DNA from: Primorskyibacter flagellatus
GTDB lineage: Bacteria > Pseudomonadota > Alphaproteobacteria > Rhodobacterales > Rhodobacteraceae
Assembly (NCBI RefSeq): GCF_014638275.1
Contig: NZ_BMFJ01000004.1
Span: 1-64,000, forward strand
DNA: 64,000 bases
Reading direction: 5' to 3'
A program made the translations under genes and the position numbers. Each line of letters begins with the position of its first letter. Position 1 is the first letter of the stretch. Below the pieces are notes generated by a model that saw nothing but the letters and a program-made list of their open reading frames with translations, was not told the origin of the DNA and ran no database searches. Shown here one piece after another: positions 7,701 to 15,616 of this stretch.

Positions 7701-9131
7701 ATGCAGAATGTGAAACTGTTCATCGACGGCGGCTGGACCGCCGGCGGCGGAAACGACTGGATCGACGTGATGAACCCGGCCACCGGCACGGTGTTCACGC
7801 AGGTCGCCGTCGCCACGCCCGACGACATCGAACGCGCCGTGGATGCCGCGGACCGGGCCTTTCGCAGCTGGTCGTCAGTGTCGGGATACGAACGCGGGCA
7901 GATGCTCAAGAAGGCGTCCCGGCTGCTTTCCGAGAGGATCGAGGACATCGCGCCGCTTCTCACGCAGGAACAGGGCAAACCGCTGGCCGAAGCCCGGCTG
8001 GAGCTGGGGAACGCGGCGGCCCTGATTGAGTGGTTCGGGGAAGAGGCGCGGCGGAGTTATGGCCGCGACATCCCCTCGCGCTCGGCCGGTGTGACGCAGA
8101 CTGTCCGGCGCGATCCTGTCGGTCCGGTCGCCGGGTTCACGCCGTGGAATTTCCCGGTGGCCCAGTCGACGCGCAAGATCGCCGCGGGGCTGGCGGCCGG
8201 GTGCACCATCGTCCTGAAGGGGGCGGAGGAAACCCCCGCCTCGGTCGCCGCGCTGGTGCAGTGTTTTCACGACGCGGGCGCGCCCGAGGGTACGGTCGGG
8301 CTGCTGTTCGGCAACCCGGCAGAGATTTCGGGCGCGCTGGTCCCGCATCCCAGGATCCGCAAGGTGACCTTCACCGGCTCTACCCCCGTCGGCAAACAGC
8401 TTGCCGCGCTGGCGGGTCAGCACATGAAGCGGGGCACCTTCGAGCTGGGTGGCCACGCGCCCGCCATCGTCTTCGGCGACGCGGACCTGGATCAGGCTGT
8501 CGAACGGCTGAGCGGGGCCAAGTACCGCAATGCCGGCCAGGTCTGCATCTCTCCGACCCGGTTTCTGATTCAGGACGGTATCTATGAGGAATTCGTCGGG
8601 AAGTTCGTCGAAAAGGCCCGGGCCGTGCGCGTCGGCAACGGGATGGAGCAGGGGACAACCATGGGTCCGCTGGCCAATCCCCGCCGCATCGACGCGATGG
8701 AACGGCTGATCGCCGATGCGCAGGACCGGGGCGCGCGGCTTCTTGCCGGGGGCGGGCGTATCGGGAACGAGGGCAACTTCTTCGAACCGACCGTTCTGGC
8801 CGATGTGCCGACCGACGCGATGGCGATGAACGAGGAACCCTTTGGCCCGGTTGCCCTGATGCGCCCCTTCTCCGACCCGGACGAGGCGCTGGCGGAGGCG
8901 AACCGGCTGGACTACGGTCTGGCCGCCTATGCCTACACGACCTCTCCCGCGACGGTGCGGAGGCTATCCTCCGAGGTGGAATCCGGCATGCTGTCGATCA
9001 ATCACCACGGGCTGGGCGTGCCCGAGACGCCGTTTGGCGGGATCAAGGATTCCGGCTACGGCACCGAAGGCGGGGCCGAGGCGATCGAAGCCTTCCAGAA
9101 CCTGCGGTTCGTCAGTCACGCCGCCTACTGA
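7701..9131 (+). CDS. NAD(P)+ aldehyde dehydrogenase, succinate-semialdehyde-dehydrogenase-like
   Basis: 476 residues; ATG 7701 with AGGAG 5 bases upstream and only 8 bp after the CoA-transferase stop. Aldehyde dehydrogenase signatures: FTPWNFPVAQSTRKIA (NAD-binding/active-site approach), FTGSTPVGK, the general-base Glu in FELGGHAPAIVF and the nucleophilic Cys in NAGQVCISPTR. The overall pattern (EQGKPLAEA, ETPFGGIKDSGYG) is that of the semialdehyde dehydrogenase group. Probably oxidises a pathway aldehyde to the acid then activated by the CoA-transferase pair. Confidence 0.93.
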   Translation: MQNVKLFIDGGWTAGGGNDWIDVMNPATGTVFTQVAVATPDDIERAVDAADRAFRSWSSVSGYERGQMLKKASRLLSERIEDIAPLLTQEQGKPLAEARLELGNAAALIEWFGEEARRSYGRDIPSRSAGVTQTVRRDPVGPVAGFTPWNFPVAQSTRKIAAGLAAGCTIVLKGAEETPASVAALVQCFHDAGAPEGTVGLLFGNPAEISGALVPHPRIRKVTFTGSTPVGKQLAALAGQHMKRGTFELGGHAPAIVFGDADLDQAVERLSGAKYRNAGQVCISPTRFLIQDGIYEEFVGKFVEKARAVRVGNGMEQGTTMGPLANPRRIDAMERLIADAQDRGARLLAGGGRIGNEGNFFEPTVLADVPTDAMAMNEEPFGPVALMRPFSDPDEALAEANRLDYGLAAYAYTTSPATVRRLSSEVESGMLSINHHGLGVPETPFGGIKDSGYGTEGGAEAIEAFQNLRFVSHAAY

Positions 9132-9144
9132 CATGCAACGCAAA

Positions 9145-9174
9145 GGGGCCGCAGGCGGGAGAACCTGCGGCCCC
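9145..9174. terminator. Bidirectional hairpin terminator
   Basis: Perfect 11 bp stem (GGGGCCGCAGG at 9145-9155, CCTGCGGCCCC at 9164-9174) with an 8-base loop, placed exactly between the convergent aldehyde dehydrogenase and FAH-family genes. The T-tract is short in both directions. Confidence 0.75.
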
Positions 9175-9194
9175 TGTCTGCCCCGCCGGGGGTG

Positions 9195-10022
9195 TCATTC
9201 CTGGCGGATGACATTCCTCAGCGTGCCGATCTTCTCGATCTCCACCTCGACCGTATCGCCCGGTTTCATCCAGACCGGCGGGGTCCGCGCCTTGCCGACG
9301 CCTTCCGGCGTTCCGGTGACGACGATGTCGCCGGGCCGGAGTTCGGTGAAGACCGAGACGAAGCAGAGGATCGTCTGCACGTCGAAGATCATCCGGTCGG
9401 TCGAAGAGCTCTGCATCACCTCGCCGTTGAGCCGTGTTTCAAGCGTCAGACCCGAGGGATCGCCAATTTCGTCCGCCGTCACCACCCAGGGGCCAAGCCC
9501 CCCGGTCGAGGGAAAGTTCTTCCCGACCAGTGCGGAGTATTTGTCCTGAAAGTCGCGCAGCGTGCCGTCGTTGAAACAGGTGTAGCCGAAGACGCAGTCG
9601 AGCGCGGTCTCGCGGGTCAGGTTGCGCGCAGATCGGCCGATCACGATACCAAGCTCGCCTTCGTAATCGAGGTTGTCCGACACGCCGGGCCGCAGGATCG
9701 GGCCGTCGTGAGGGGTGAGCGACAGGCGGTTGCGGGCAAAGAAACCGGGGTGCCCGGGAAGCTCCTTGTTCTTGCCCTCGGCAACGTGGTCCTTGTAGTT
9801 GCGCCCGACGCAGAGGATCTTTTCCGGGTCGGCAACAGGCACCGCGAATTCGATGTCGCTCAGGGCATGCCGGGGCGCGTCCTCCCGGTCTCTGACCGGC
9901 GCGCCTGTCTTCAGGGCGTCGTCCAGGGTCACGGGGCCGTCCGCGCCAAGGTCGCTGACGCTGTCGCCGGTCACGACACCCCAGGTCAGCCGGCCGCCGA
10001 CCCTGTAGCTGGCGACCTTCAT
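9195..10022 (-). CDS. Fumarylacetoacetate hydrolase (FAH) family protein
   Basis: 275 residues. FAH-fold signatures: ILCVGRNYKDHVAEG, the metal-ligand segment LDYEGELGIVIGR (Glu-x-Glu), FNDGTLRDFQDK and the C-terminal DIVVTGTPEGVG. The family includes fumarylpyruvate hydrolase, 2-hydroxyhepta-2,4-diene-1,7-dioate isomerase and oxaloacetate decarboxylase-type enzymes that cut or tautomerise dicarbonyl acids, usually late in aromatic or terpenoid breakdown. The ATG at 10022 overlaps the NTF2-like stop (ATGA), so the two are one operon. Confidence 0.92.
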   Translation of the reverse strand: MKVASYRVGGRLTWGVVTGDSVSDLGADGPVTLDDALKTGAPVRDREDAPRHALSDIEFAVPVADPEKILCVGRNYKDHVAEGKNKELPGHPGFFARNRLSLTPHDGPILRPGVSDNLDYEGELGIVIGRSARNLTRETALDCVFGYTCFNDGTLRDFQDKYSALVGKNFPSTGGLGPWVVTADEIGDPSGLTLETRLNGEVMQSSSTDRMIFDVQTILCFVSVFTELRPGDIVVTGTPEGVGKARTPPVWMKPGDTVEVEIEKIGTLRNVIRQE

Positions 10023-10456
10023 ACCGTGATCCCCCGCTTGAAGGCGGGCTTGGAACGGAGGTCCTTCAGCAGCCAGGCGCCGCCGGTGTGAACGAATTTC
10101 CCTTCGAGTATCCCGATGCTGCTTGGCAGGTCCATCGGCGCGGCACCGCGCTCTCCGGTCGCGCCGGTGTGCACGAAGGCCGTGTTGTAGAGCCGCACCG
10201 TCGCCGTGCGTTCGTCAAGCACATCCACGACGATGTTGGACAGCACATGTCTGGAGTGACGATCCGGCGCGCGTTCGGCGATCAGGGCGCGCATCGCGTC
10301 GGGGCCGATGTGGTCGACACCCGCGCGCCGCCAGCAGCCGTCCGGTGCGATCACGGCGGCGAGGGCATCGGCGTCCCTTTCGTCCAGGGCCATGTAGAAA
10401 CGTTTGATCTGGTTCGATATTTCGATCTGGGCATGCAATGCGACAATGGCATCCAT
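10019..10456 (-). CDS. NTF2-like / SnoaL-fold protein
   Basis: 145 residues; ATG 10456 preceded by GGGAGGA. The sequence (IKRFYMALDERDADALAAVIAPDGCWRRAG, ending FVHTGGAWLLKDLRSKPAFKR) is the cone-shaped NTF2/SnoaL fold used by small isomerases, dehydratases and ring-hydroxylating dioxygenase beta subunits. There is no large dioxygenase subunit nearby, so an isomerase or hydrolase role is more likely. First gene of the two-gene leftward operon with the FAH-family protein; divergent from the ThDP enzyme. Confidence 0.85.
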   Translation of the reverse strand: MDAIVALHAQIEISNQIKRFYMALDERDADALAAVIAPDGCWRRAGVDHIGPDAMRALIAERAPDRHSRHVLSNIVVDVLDERTATVRLYNTAFVHTGATGERGAAPMDLPSSIGILEGKFVHTGGAWLLKDLRSKPAFKRGITV

Positions 10457-10486
10457 GGGCAAGTCCTCCCTCTGGTCTCGGGGACC

Positions 10487-10515
10487 AAGACGCCGCAGGT
10501 TCCGCCATGGGTCAA
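10487..10515 (-). promoter_or_regulatory. Minus-strand promoter for NTF2/FAH operon, similar to shared motif
   Basis: TTGACC (complement of 10510-10515), 17-base spacer, CGTCTT (complement of 10487-10492). The bases TCGGTTGAC differ by one from the shared TCGTTTGAC, and the -10 resembles CGTCAT of the divergent promoter B 37 bp away. Confidence 0.45.
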
Positions 10516-10547
10516 CCGAGTTTTCCGCAACCGGGTCGTGTGAAATT

Positions 10548-10581
10548 GTCGTTTGACCTTGGGCGGTTGCTAGGTCGTCAT
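10548..10581 (+). promoter_or_regulatory. Shared-motif promoter B (upstream of ThDP enzyme)
   Basis: GTCGTTTGAC at 10548-10557 supplies -35 TTGACC (10553-10558); 17 bases later is CGTCAT (10576-10581), then a short leader to the ATG at 10607. Confidence 0.6.
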
Positions 10582-10606
10582 GGGCGGAAATCGAGGGAGG
10601 ATTTCC

Positions 10607-12148
10607 ATGAACGGCGCAGAAAGTCTTGTGGCCACACTTGTCGAGAGCGGGGTCGAGGTCTGCTTCGCCAATCCGGGGACGTCGGAACTGCATCTCGTGG
10701 CCGCGCTGGACCGTGTTCCGGGCATGCGCTGCGTGCTGTGCCTGTTCGAAGGCGGCGCAACCGGGGCGGCGGACGCCTACGCCCGGATGACCGGCAAGCC
10801 GGCGGCGGTCCTGCTGCACCTCGGCCCCGGTCTCGCCAATGGATGGGCGAACCTGCACAACGCCCGCCGCGCGCACGCGCCCGTCATCAACGTCGTCGGA
10901 GAGCACGCGACCTATCACATGGAGTTCGACGCGCCGCTGACCTCCGACATCCAGTCCGTCGCCGGCGGAGTTTCGGCCCATGTCGAAACCGTCGCGACCG
11001 CCGCAGAGCTTGGCGCGGCGGGGGCGCGGGCCGTAGCGGCGGCGCGGTCGGGCATGGGGCAGATCGCCACCGTCATCGTGCATGCCGATGCCGCCTGGAC
11101 CGACGGCGGCGTGAAGGCCCCGCCCGTCGCGCCCGAACCTCCCGCGCCCGTGCCGGAGGACCGGATCGACGCGGCCGTCGCGGCGCTGGAGGCCGGGAAT
11201 GCGATGATCCTGGCCGGCAACCTCGCGGTGCGGAAAGAGGCGCTGATCCTCGCCGCGGCCATCGCCGCCAAGACCGGCGCGCGGATCGCCACCATCGGAC
11301 GCAATCCCCGGCTGGAACGCGGCGCCGGAACCGCGAGGACGGAACGGCTGCCCAACCCTGCCGGGCCCCAGACCAAGGCGCTGAAGGACATCCGAAACCT
11401 CATCCTGGTCGGAGAGACGGACCCGGTTGCCTTCTTCGGCCATCCCGACAGGCCAAGCCGCACCACCTCGCCGGAGTGTGCGATCCTGCAGTTGGCGGAC
11501 ATCCACGACGACGCGCTTGGTGCCCTGAAGGCGCTGGCCGGACGCGTCGGGGCAACCGCCGCCGATGCGCCGCTGGAACCGCACGATCCGCCGGCGCTGC
11601 CCGAAGGCAAGCTGACCCCGGATACCGTGGCCGCCGTCGTCGGTGCGCTGCTGCCCGAGAATGCGGTCGTGGCCGATGAATCGATCACCGTCGGCCGATC
11701 GATGTTCGCCGCCACGCGCGCCGCCGCGCCGCATGACTGGATCCACCTGACCGGGGGTGCGATCGGTGCGGGCATTCCCATGGCCACCGGTGCGGCGGTC
11801 GCCTGTCCGGGGCGCAAGGTCATCAACCTTCAGGCGGACGGCAGCGGGATGTACACGCTTCAGGCCCTCTGGACCCAGGCGCGCGAGGATCTCGACGTGC
11901 TGACCATCGTCTGGTCGAACCGGACCTACAAGATCCTGAAGGATGAACTGGCCAATGTCGGACTGCCCAATCCCGGGCCGACCGCGCTTGGCATGCTCGA
12001 CCTCGGGAATCCCCCGCTGGACTGGCCCAGCCTCGCCCGCGGCATGGGCGTCGAGGGGCGCCGGGTCGACACCGTGGAGGCATTCATCGACGCGTTCCGC
12101 GACTTTGTGGAGGTCAAGGGTCCGCGTCTGATCGAAGTCGCGCTCTAG
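10607..12148 (+). CDS. Thiamine-diphosphate-dependent enzyme, acetolactate synthase / benzoylformate decarboxylase-like
   Basis: 513 residues from ATG 10607 (GGAGG at 10596-10600). Three ThDP-enzyme domains: an N-terminal pyrimidine domain with cofactor-activating Glu48 in CLFEGGATGAADAYAR, a central domain, and a C-terminal diphosphate domain with ADGSGMYTLQALWTQ ... WSNRTY, where the usual GDG opens as ADG. The family performs 2-oxoacid decarboxylation or C-C ligation. No ilvN-like regulatory subunit is adjacent, so a catabolic decarboxylase or C-C lyase is more likely than branched-chain synthesis. Single-gene unit; its end overlaps the convergent LysR stop by 4 bp. Confidence 0.88.
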   Translation: MNGAESLVATLVESGVEVCFANPGTSELHLVAALDRVPGMRCVLCLFEGGATGAADAYARMTGKPAAVLLHLGPGLANGWANLHNARRAHAPVINVVGEHATYHMEFDAPLTSDIQSVAGGVSAHVETVATAAELGAAGARAVAAARSGMGQIATVIVHADAAWTDGGVKAPPVAPEPPAPVPEDRIDAAVAALEAGNAMILAGNLAVRKEALILAAAIAAKTGARIATIGRNPRLERGAGTARTERLPNPAGPQTKALKDIRNLILVGETDPVAFFGHPDRPSRTTSPECAILQLADIHDDALGALKALAGRVGATAADAPLEPHDPPALPEGKLTPDTVAAVVGALLPENAVVADESITVGRSMFAATRAAAPHDWIHLTGGAIGAGIPMATGAAVACPGRKVINLQADGSGMYTLQALWTQAREDLDVLTIVWSNRTYKILKDELANVGLPNPGPTALGMLDLGNPPLDWPSLARGMGVEGRRVDTVEAFIDAFRDFVEVKGPRLIEVAL

Positions 12149-13053
12149 AGACCGCGGTGACCGTCATTGCAGCGCGACGCCTCCTCCTGTGCCCAGGCGA
12201 CGAGGCCCTGCACCGCTTCGTCGGTCTGGGAGGGCGTGGCATAGACGACATGGAAGGTGGAGCCGTCCCGAACCGGTTCCGGGAACGGCGCGACAAGGGT
12301 TCCGGCGATCAGGTCGTCTTCGACAAGCGCGCGGATCGCCATGGCGACGCCGGCACCGGATCGGGCGGCCTGATAGGCCAGCGTGGAGGTTTCGACCAGA
12401 TCCGTGCGTTCCTCGTCAAACCGGGGCAGACCATAGCCGCGGCACCACACCGTCCAGTCGTTCGGGCGTGCCCGCGACCTGAGGAGGGAGCAGCGGTTGA
12501 GATCCTCGGGATTGCGGATGTCGCGCTGCGCGAGGTAGCCGGGCGAACACACCGGGATCAGGTTGATGTCGATCAGCGGCACGGCAATCGTGTTGGGCGT
12601 CGTCCCGGCAAGCCGGAACGCCACGTCGATCCGCGCCTCCTGCAGGTCCTGGGGCGGACGGATCAGGCTTTCCACGCTGATCTCCTGCATCGGGAAGGCC
12701 GCGTGATAGCGCGACAGGCGCGGCAGGAACCATCGCATCGCGAAGGTGGTCGGCGCGTATATCTTCAGTCGCGTGCTGTCGTCCGGTTTCACGAAGGCCC
12801 GCGTGGCGCGGTCCATCCGGGCGAAGGCCTCGAACAGCTCCGCGGCGAGTTCGCGGCTTGCGTCGGTCGCCACGACCTCGCGATAATTGCGGTCGAAGAG
12901 AGGGCGACCGAGATAGTCCTCGAGCCCGCGCACCTGCCGCGACACCGCACCGGGGGTCACGAAGAGTTCGTCTGCCGCGCGCGTGAAACTGGAATGCCGG
13001 GCCGCGACTTCAAAGGCCCGCAGGGCGTTCAGCGGGGGAAGACGCCATACCAT
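12145..13053 (-). CDS. LysR family regulator, GcvA-like (copy 2)
   Basis: 302 residues from ATG 13053; a TTG at 13074 is possible but has no better ribosome-binding site. N-terminus MVWRLPPLNALRAFEVAARHSSFTRAADELFVTPGAVSRQVRGLEDYLGRPLF is the GcvA-type helix-turn-helix; the effector domain (LKIYAPTTFAMRWFLPRLSRYHAAFP) follows. Divergent from the GST/alpha-beta hydrolase pair with 79 bp between, the classic position for a LysR controlling its neighbour and itself. Confidence 0.9.
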   Translation of the reverse strand: MVWRLPPLNALRAFEVAARHSSFTRAADELFVTPGAVSRQVRGLEDYLGRPLFDRNYREVVATDASRELAAELFEAFARMDRATRAFVKPDDSTRLKIYAPTTFAMRWFLPRLSRYHAAFPMQEISVESLIRPPQDLQEARIDVAFRLAGTTPNTIAVPLIDINLIPVCSPGYLAQRDIRNPEDLNRCSLLRSRARPNDWTVWCRGYGLPRFDEERTDLVETSTLAYQAARSGAGVAMAIRALVEDDLIAGTLVAPFPEPVRDGSTFHVVYATPSQTDEAVQGLVAWAQEEASRCNDGHRGL

Positions 13054-13068
13054 CAGCGGCGACCCCAG

Positions 13069-13083
13069 ATACAAAAAATCAAT
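13069..13083. promoter_or_regulatory. Possible LysR box between lysR and GST genes
   Basis: ATACAAAAAATCAAT (ATTGATTTTTTGTAT on the other strand) is an AT-rich, imperfect dyad of the T-N11-A type in the 79 bp divergent region. Assigned by position and shape only. Confidence 0.3.
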
Positions 13084-13132
13084 CGCGTCATTCGGTAGAC
13101 TCCTCCCTACAGACAGAAAGGCTATTTCAGGA

Positions 13133-13777
13133 ATGACAAAATCTCAAGTTACTTCGAATACAGAGCTATGGCGTCTGATCGGTTCCCGGCGCTCTCCCTA
13201 CGTGCGCAAGGTACTCATACTGGCAGAGGAGCTGGGTCTCGCCGGGCGGATCGAGCTGGAGCCAATTGTCGTTTCGTTCCGCAAGACGGAACCGCAGCCT
13301 CTGAACCCGCATCCGCTGAACCAGATCCCGACCCTGATCGCGGAGGGACGTCCGATCTACGACAGTCTGGTGATCTGCGACTGGCTGTGTTCGGTCGCGG
13401 GGGAATCTGGCGCGTCATACATGGACAGCGACAGGGGCCGCCACGACATGCTGATCCGCCATGCCCTTGCACAGGCGATGATGGATACGGAGATGAAGCT
13501 CTACAGCGAACGCAGCCGGAGCGGAGACGGGCTGAACGAATACGCCCAGGCCTACACCATCCGTCTTGGGCGCGGGTGCGATGCGCTGGAAGAACAGGCG
13601 GGCGACTGGCAAGACAGACCCTTCGACATCGCGCAGATCGCCACCGCCGCGATGCTGTCCTACGCCGATCTCAGGCTTGGCCACCTCGGGTGGCGGGACG
13701 GACGACCAGGGCTGGCGGCGTGGTTTGAAACCGTCTCGGCCCGCCCCTCCATGCGCGCGACGGAGTACCAGACGTGA
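13133..13777 (+). CDS. Glutathione S-transferase family protein
   Basis: 214 residues from ATG 13133. Thioredoxin-like N-terminal domain with the S/C-type active site region LIGSRRSPYVRKVLILAEELGL (15-36) and the cis-Pro glutathione site NQIPTLIAEGRPIYDSLVICDWL; an all-alpha C-terminal domain follows. GSTs of this kind act as isomerases or thiol-conjugating/thiolytic enzymes in catabolic clusters. The stop overlaps the GTG of the alpha/beta hydrolase (GTGA), so the pair is co-translated and is probably under the divergent LysR. Confidence 0.88.
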   Translation: MTKSQVTSNTELWRLIGSRRSPYVRKVLILAEELGLAGRIELEPIVVSFRKTEPQPLNPHPLNQIPTLIAEGRPIYDSLVICDWLCSVAGESGASYMDSDRGRHDMLIRHALAQAMMDTEMKLYSERSRSGDGLNEYAQAYTIRLGRGCDALEEQAGDWQDRPFDIAQIATAAMLSYADLRLGHLGWRDGRPGLAAWFETVSARPSMRATEYQT

Positions 13778-14571
13778 TCCGCATCGACTATGCCGACGTG
13801 AACGGGGTCGCGCTGCGCTATGCCCTGCGCGAGTCCGGACGGCCCCGGCTTGTCCTGATCCACGAGATGGGCGGGACGATGGAGAACTGGGACGAGGCCG
13901 CTGCGATACTCGCCGACCACTTCGACATCCTGACCTACGACACCCGTGGCGCCGGCCTGTCCGAAAAAATCGCCGGCGACGTGTCGATTGACGATCTGGC
14001 GGCGGATGCAGAGGCACTGCTGGCCCATGTCGGCTGGACCGGGCCGGTTCTGGTCGCCGGAACAGCGATTGGCGCGGCGACCGGGATCAGGTTGGCGCTG
14101 CGCGCAGAGGGGCGGGTGGCAGGGCTGGCCTGCCTGTCGCCCGCGCTCGGCGTCGACCCCGCGAAACGGGAGGGCACGCTGGACGCGGCACGGCGGCTGG
14201 TGGATCTCGGCGTGCGGGCGGCGACGGATCCGAGATGGGATGTCGTCTGGCCGCCTGACCTGAGGGACGTACCCGCGCGCGCCGCGGCGGTGCGGTGCCG
14301 GAAGCTGGGCAACGATCCCGAAAGTTTTGCCGCACTGTACCGTATGGTCGCCGGAATGGACGTCGCCGCGGATCTCCCGCAGCTTGCCTGTCCCGTGCTG
14401 TTCGTGGCCGGGCGCCGGGACGGAACCCGGCCGCCGGAGTACGTGAGATCCCTTGCCGCGCAGATCGCCGGTGCGCGGTACGAGGAGATTGAAACCGGGC
14501 ATGTCATGCAGGCCATGGCCCCGGAACAGACCGCCGGGACGCTGCTCAGGTTCTTTTCCAGCCTGGCGTGA
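13774..14571 (+). CDS. Alpha/beta-hydrolase-fold protein lacking the nucleophile
   Basis: 265 residues, GTG start overlapping the GST stop. The fold is clear: oxyanion-side LIHEMGGTMENW, DTRGAGLSE, and the Asp216 (VAGRRDG) and His243 (ETGHV) of a triad, similar to 3-oxoadipate enol-lactonase-type proteins. The nucleophile elbow, normally GxSxG, reads G96-T-A-I-G100, with Ala98 in place of Ser. The codon is GCG, so a single-base reading error to TCG is possible but not indicated. Either it is not a classical serine hydrolase, or it works by a non-covalent mechanism. Substrate unknown. Confidence 0.85.
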   Translation: MIRIDYADVNGVALRYALRESGRPRLVLIHEMGGTMENWDEAAAILADHFDILTYDTRGAGLSEKIAGDVSIDDLAADAEALLAHVGWTGPVLVAGTAIGAATGIRLALRAEGRVAGLACLSPALGVDPAKREGTLDAARRLVDLGVRAATDPRWDVVWPPDLRDVPARAAAVRCRKLGNDPESFAALYRMVAGMDVAADLPQLACPVLFVAGRRDGTRPPEYVRSLAAQIAGARYEEIETGHVMQAMAPEQTAGTLLRFFSSLA

Positions 14572-14700
14572 CGTGCCGATTTCTCAACCGAGGGCGCGGG
14601 CGGGTCGGCGCAGCGCGGGCATAATGTCTTGATTTTCTGCGCCCGGGCGAGGGGGCCGGAGAGGCCGATTACCTAAAACTCAAATCATCCGCAACTTAAT
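14572..14700. other. Non-coding interval before operon C
   Basis: About 130 bp with no convincing reading frame; it becomes AT-rich just upstream of the shared-motif promoter at 14701. No clear terminator hairpin was seen. Confidence 0.4.
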
Positions 14701-14734
14701 GTCGTTTGACGGTTTGGCCCCCCGCTCACACGAT
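14701..14734 (+). promoter_or_regulatory. Shared-motif promoter C (upstream of enoyl-CoA hydratase operon)
   Basis: GTCGTTTGAC at 14701-14710 supplies -35 TTGACG (14706-14711); a 17-base spacer precedes CACGAT (14729-14734). The TTG start of the operon's first gene is 43 bases downstream. Confidence 0.6.
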
Positions 14735-14777
14735 GAGACCCAGGTGGTTCGTCCGCGAACCGAGGGAGGAAGACAAT

Positions 14778-15566
14778 TTGCCAATCGGACTAGAACATCG
14801 CGGGCATGTCGCGATCGTGACACTCAACCGGCCTGAGGCGCTGAATTCCATCGATCCGGAAACACGTGTCGAACTGCGCGGTATCATGGCCCGTCTCGGC
14901 GCGGACCCGGAAGTCCGCGTCGTGATCCTGACGGGGACCGGAGAGAAGGCATTCTGCACCGGGTCCGACCTCAAGAAGACGATGCCGCCTGCAGAAAGTT
15001 TCGCCTCGCTCGCCTTTGGCGCGACCGAACAGAAGCAGAGCACCGAAACCATCACGAACACCCTGTCGATCCCGCAGCCGGTCATCTGTGCCATCAACGG
15101 CATCGCCACGGCGGGCGGGCTGGAGCTTGCCCTGGCCTGCGACATCCGCATCGCCGCCGACCACGCGACCTTTGGGCTGTCCGAGGTGCGGGTCGGGTCC
15201 ATTCCCGGCGGCGGCGGCACGCAGCGGCTGCCCCGGATCGCCGGGCTGACGAACGCCCTGCCCATGCTGCTGATCGGCGACCGTATCGACGCGGAAGAGG
15301 CGCTGCGCATCGGGCTGATCTGGAAAGTCGTGCCGGCGGAGGCGCTGATGGAAACGGCCCTCTCCGTCGCCGAGCGCATCGCCGGGAATGCGCCGCTGAG
15401 CGTTCGCGCGGTCAAATCGCTCGCCTATCAGGGGCTGTCGATGCCCCTGCGCGACGGCATCGACCTGGAGCGCATGACTTCAGGCGTGCTGCGCGACAGC
15501 AAGGACAGGATCGAAGGCCGCCGCGCCTTTGCCGAGAAACGCCCGCCACAATACCGGGGCGAATAG
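14778..15566 (+). CDS. Enoyl-CoA hydratase/isomerase (crotonase) family protein
   Basis: 262 residues with a TTG start at 14778; GGGAGGA ends 7 bases upstream, which decides the start. Crotonase signatures: VTLNRPEALNSID, oxyanion-hole segments AFCTGSDLK and INGIATAGGLELALACDIRIA, and the catalytic Glu pair at 116 (GGLE) and 136 (LSEVRVG). It hydrates or isomerises an enoyl-CoA. First gene of a seven-gene operon also encoding an importer and CoA-transferase, so it acts on the imported, CoA-activated substrate. Confidence 0.93.
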   Translation: MPIGLEHRGHVAIVTLNRPEALNSIDPETRVELRGIMARLGADPEVRVVILTGTGEKAFCTGSDLKKTMPPAESFASLAFGATEQKQSTETITNTLSIPQPVICAINGIATAGGLELALACDIRIAADHATFGLSEVRVGSIPGGGGTQRLPRIAGLTNALPMLLIGDRIDAEEALRIGLIWKVVPAEALMETALSVAERIAGNAPLSVRAVKSLAYQGLSMPLRDGIDLERMTSGVLRDSKDRIEGRRAFAEKRPPQYRGE

Positions 15567-15616
15567 CGCATCGCAAAGCTGCGCAGAAGAAATGCCACAG
15601 GGAGAAGGAGATTGGC

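Noticed and set aside
10019..11746. Long minus-strand frame extending the NTF2-like protein to 575 residues
   Set aside because: The extra N-terminal 430 residues lie antisense to the ThDP enzyme and are Gly/Arg-rich shadow; the ATG at 10456 has a strong ribosome-binding site and gives the normal NTF2-like length.
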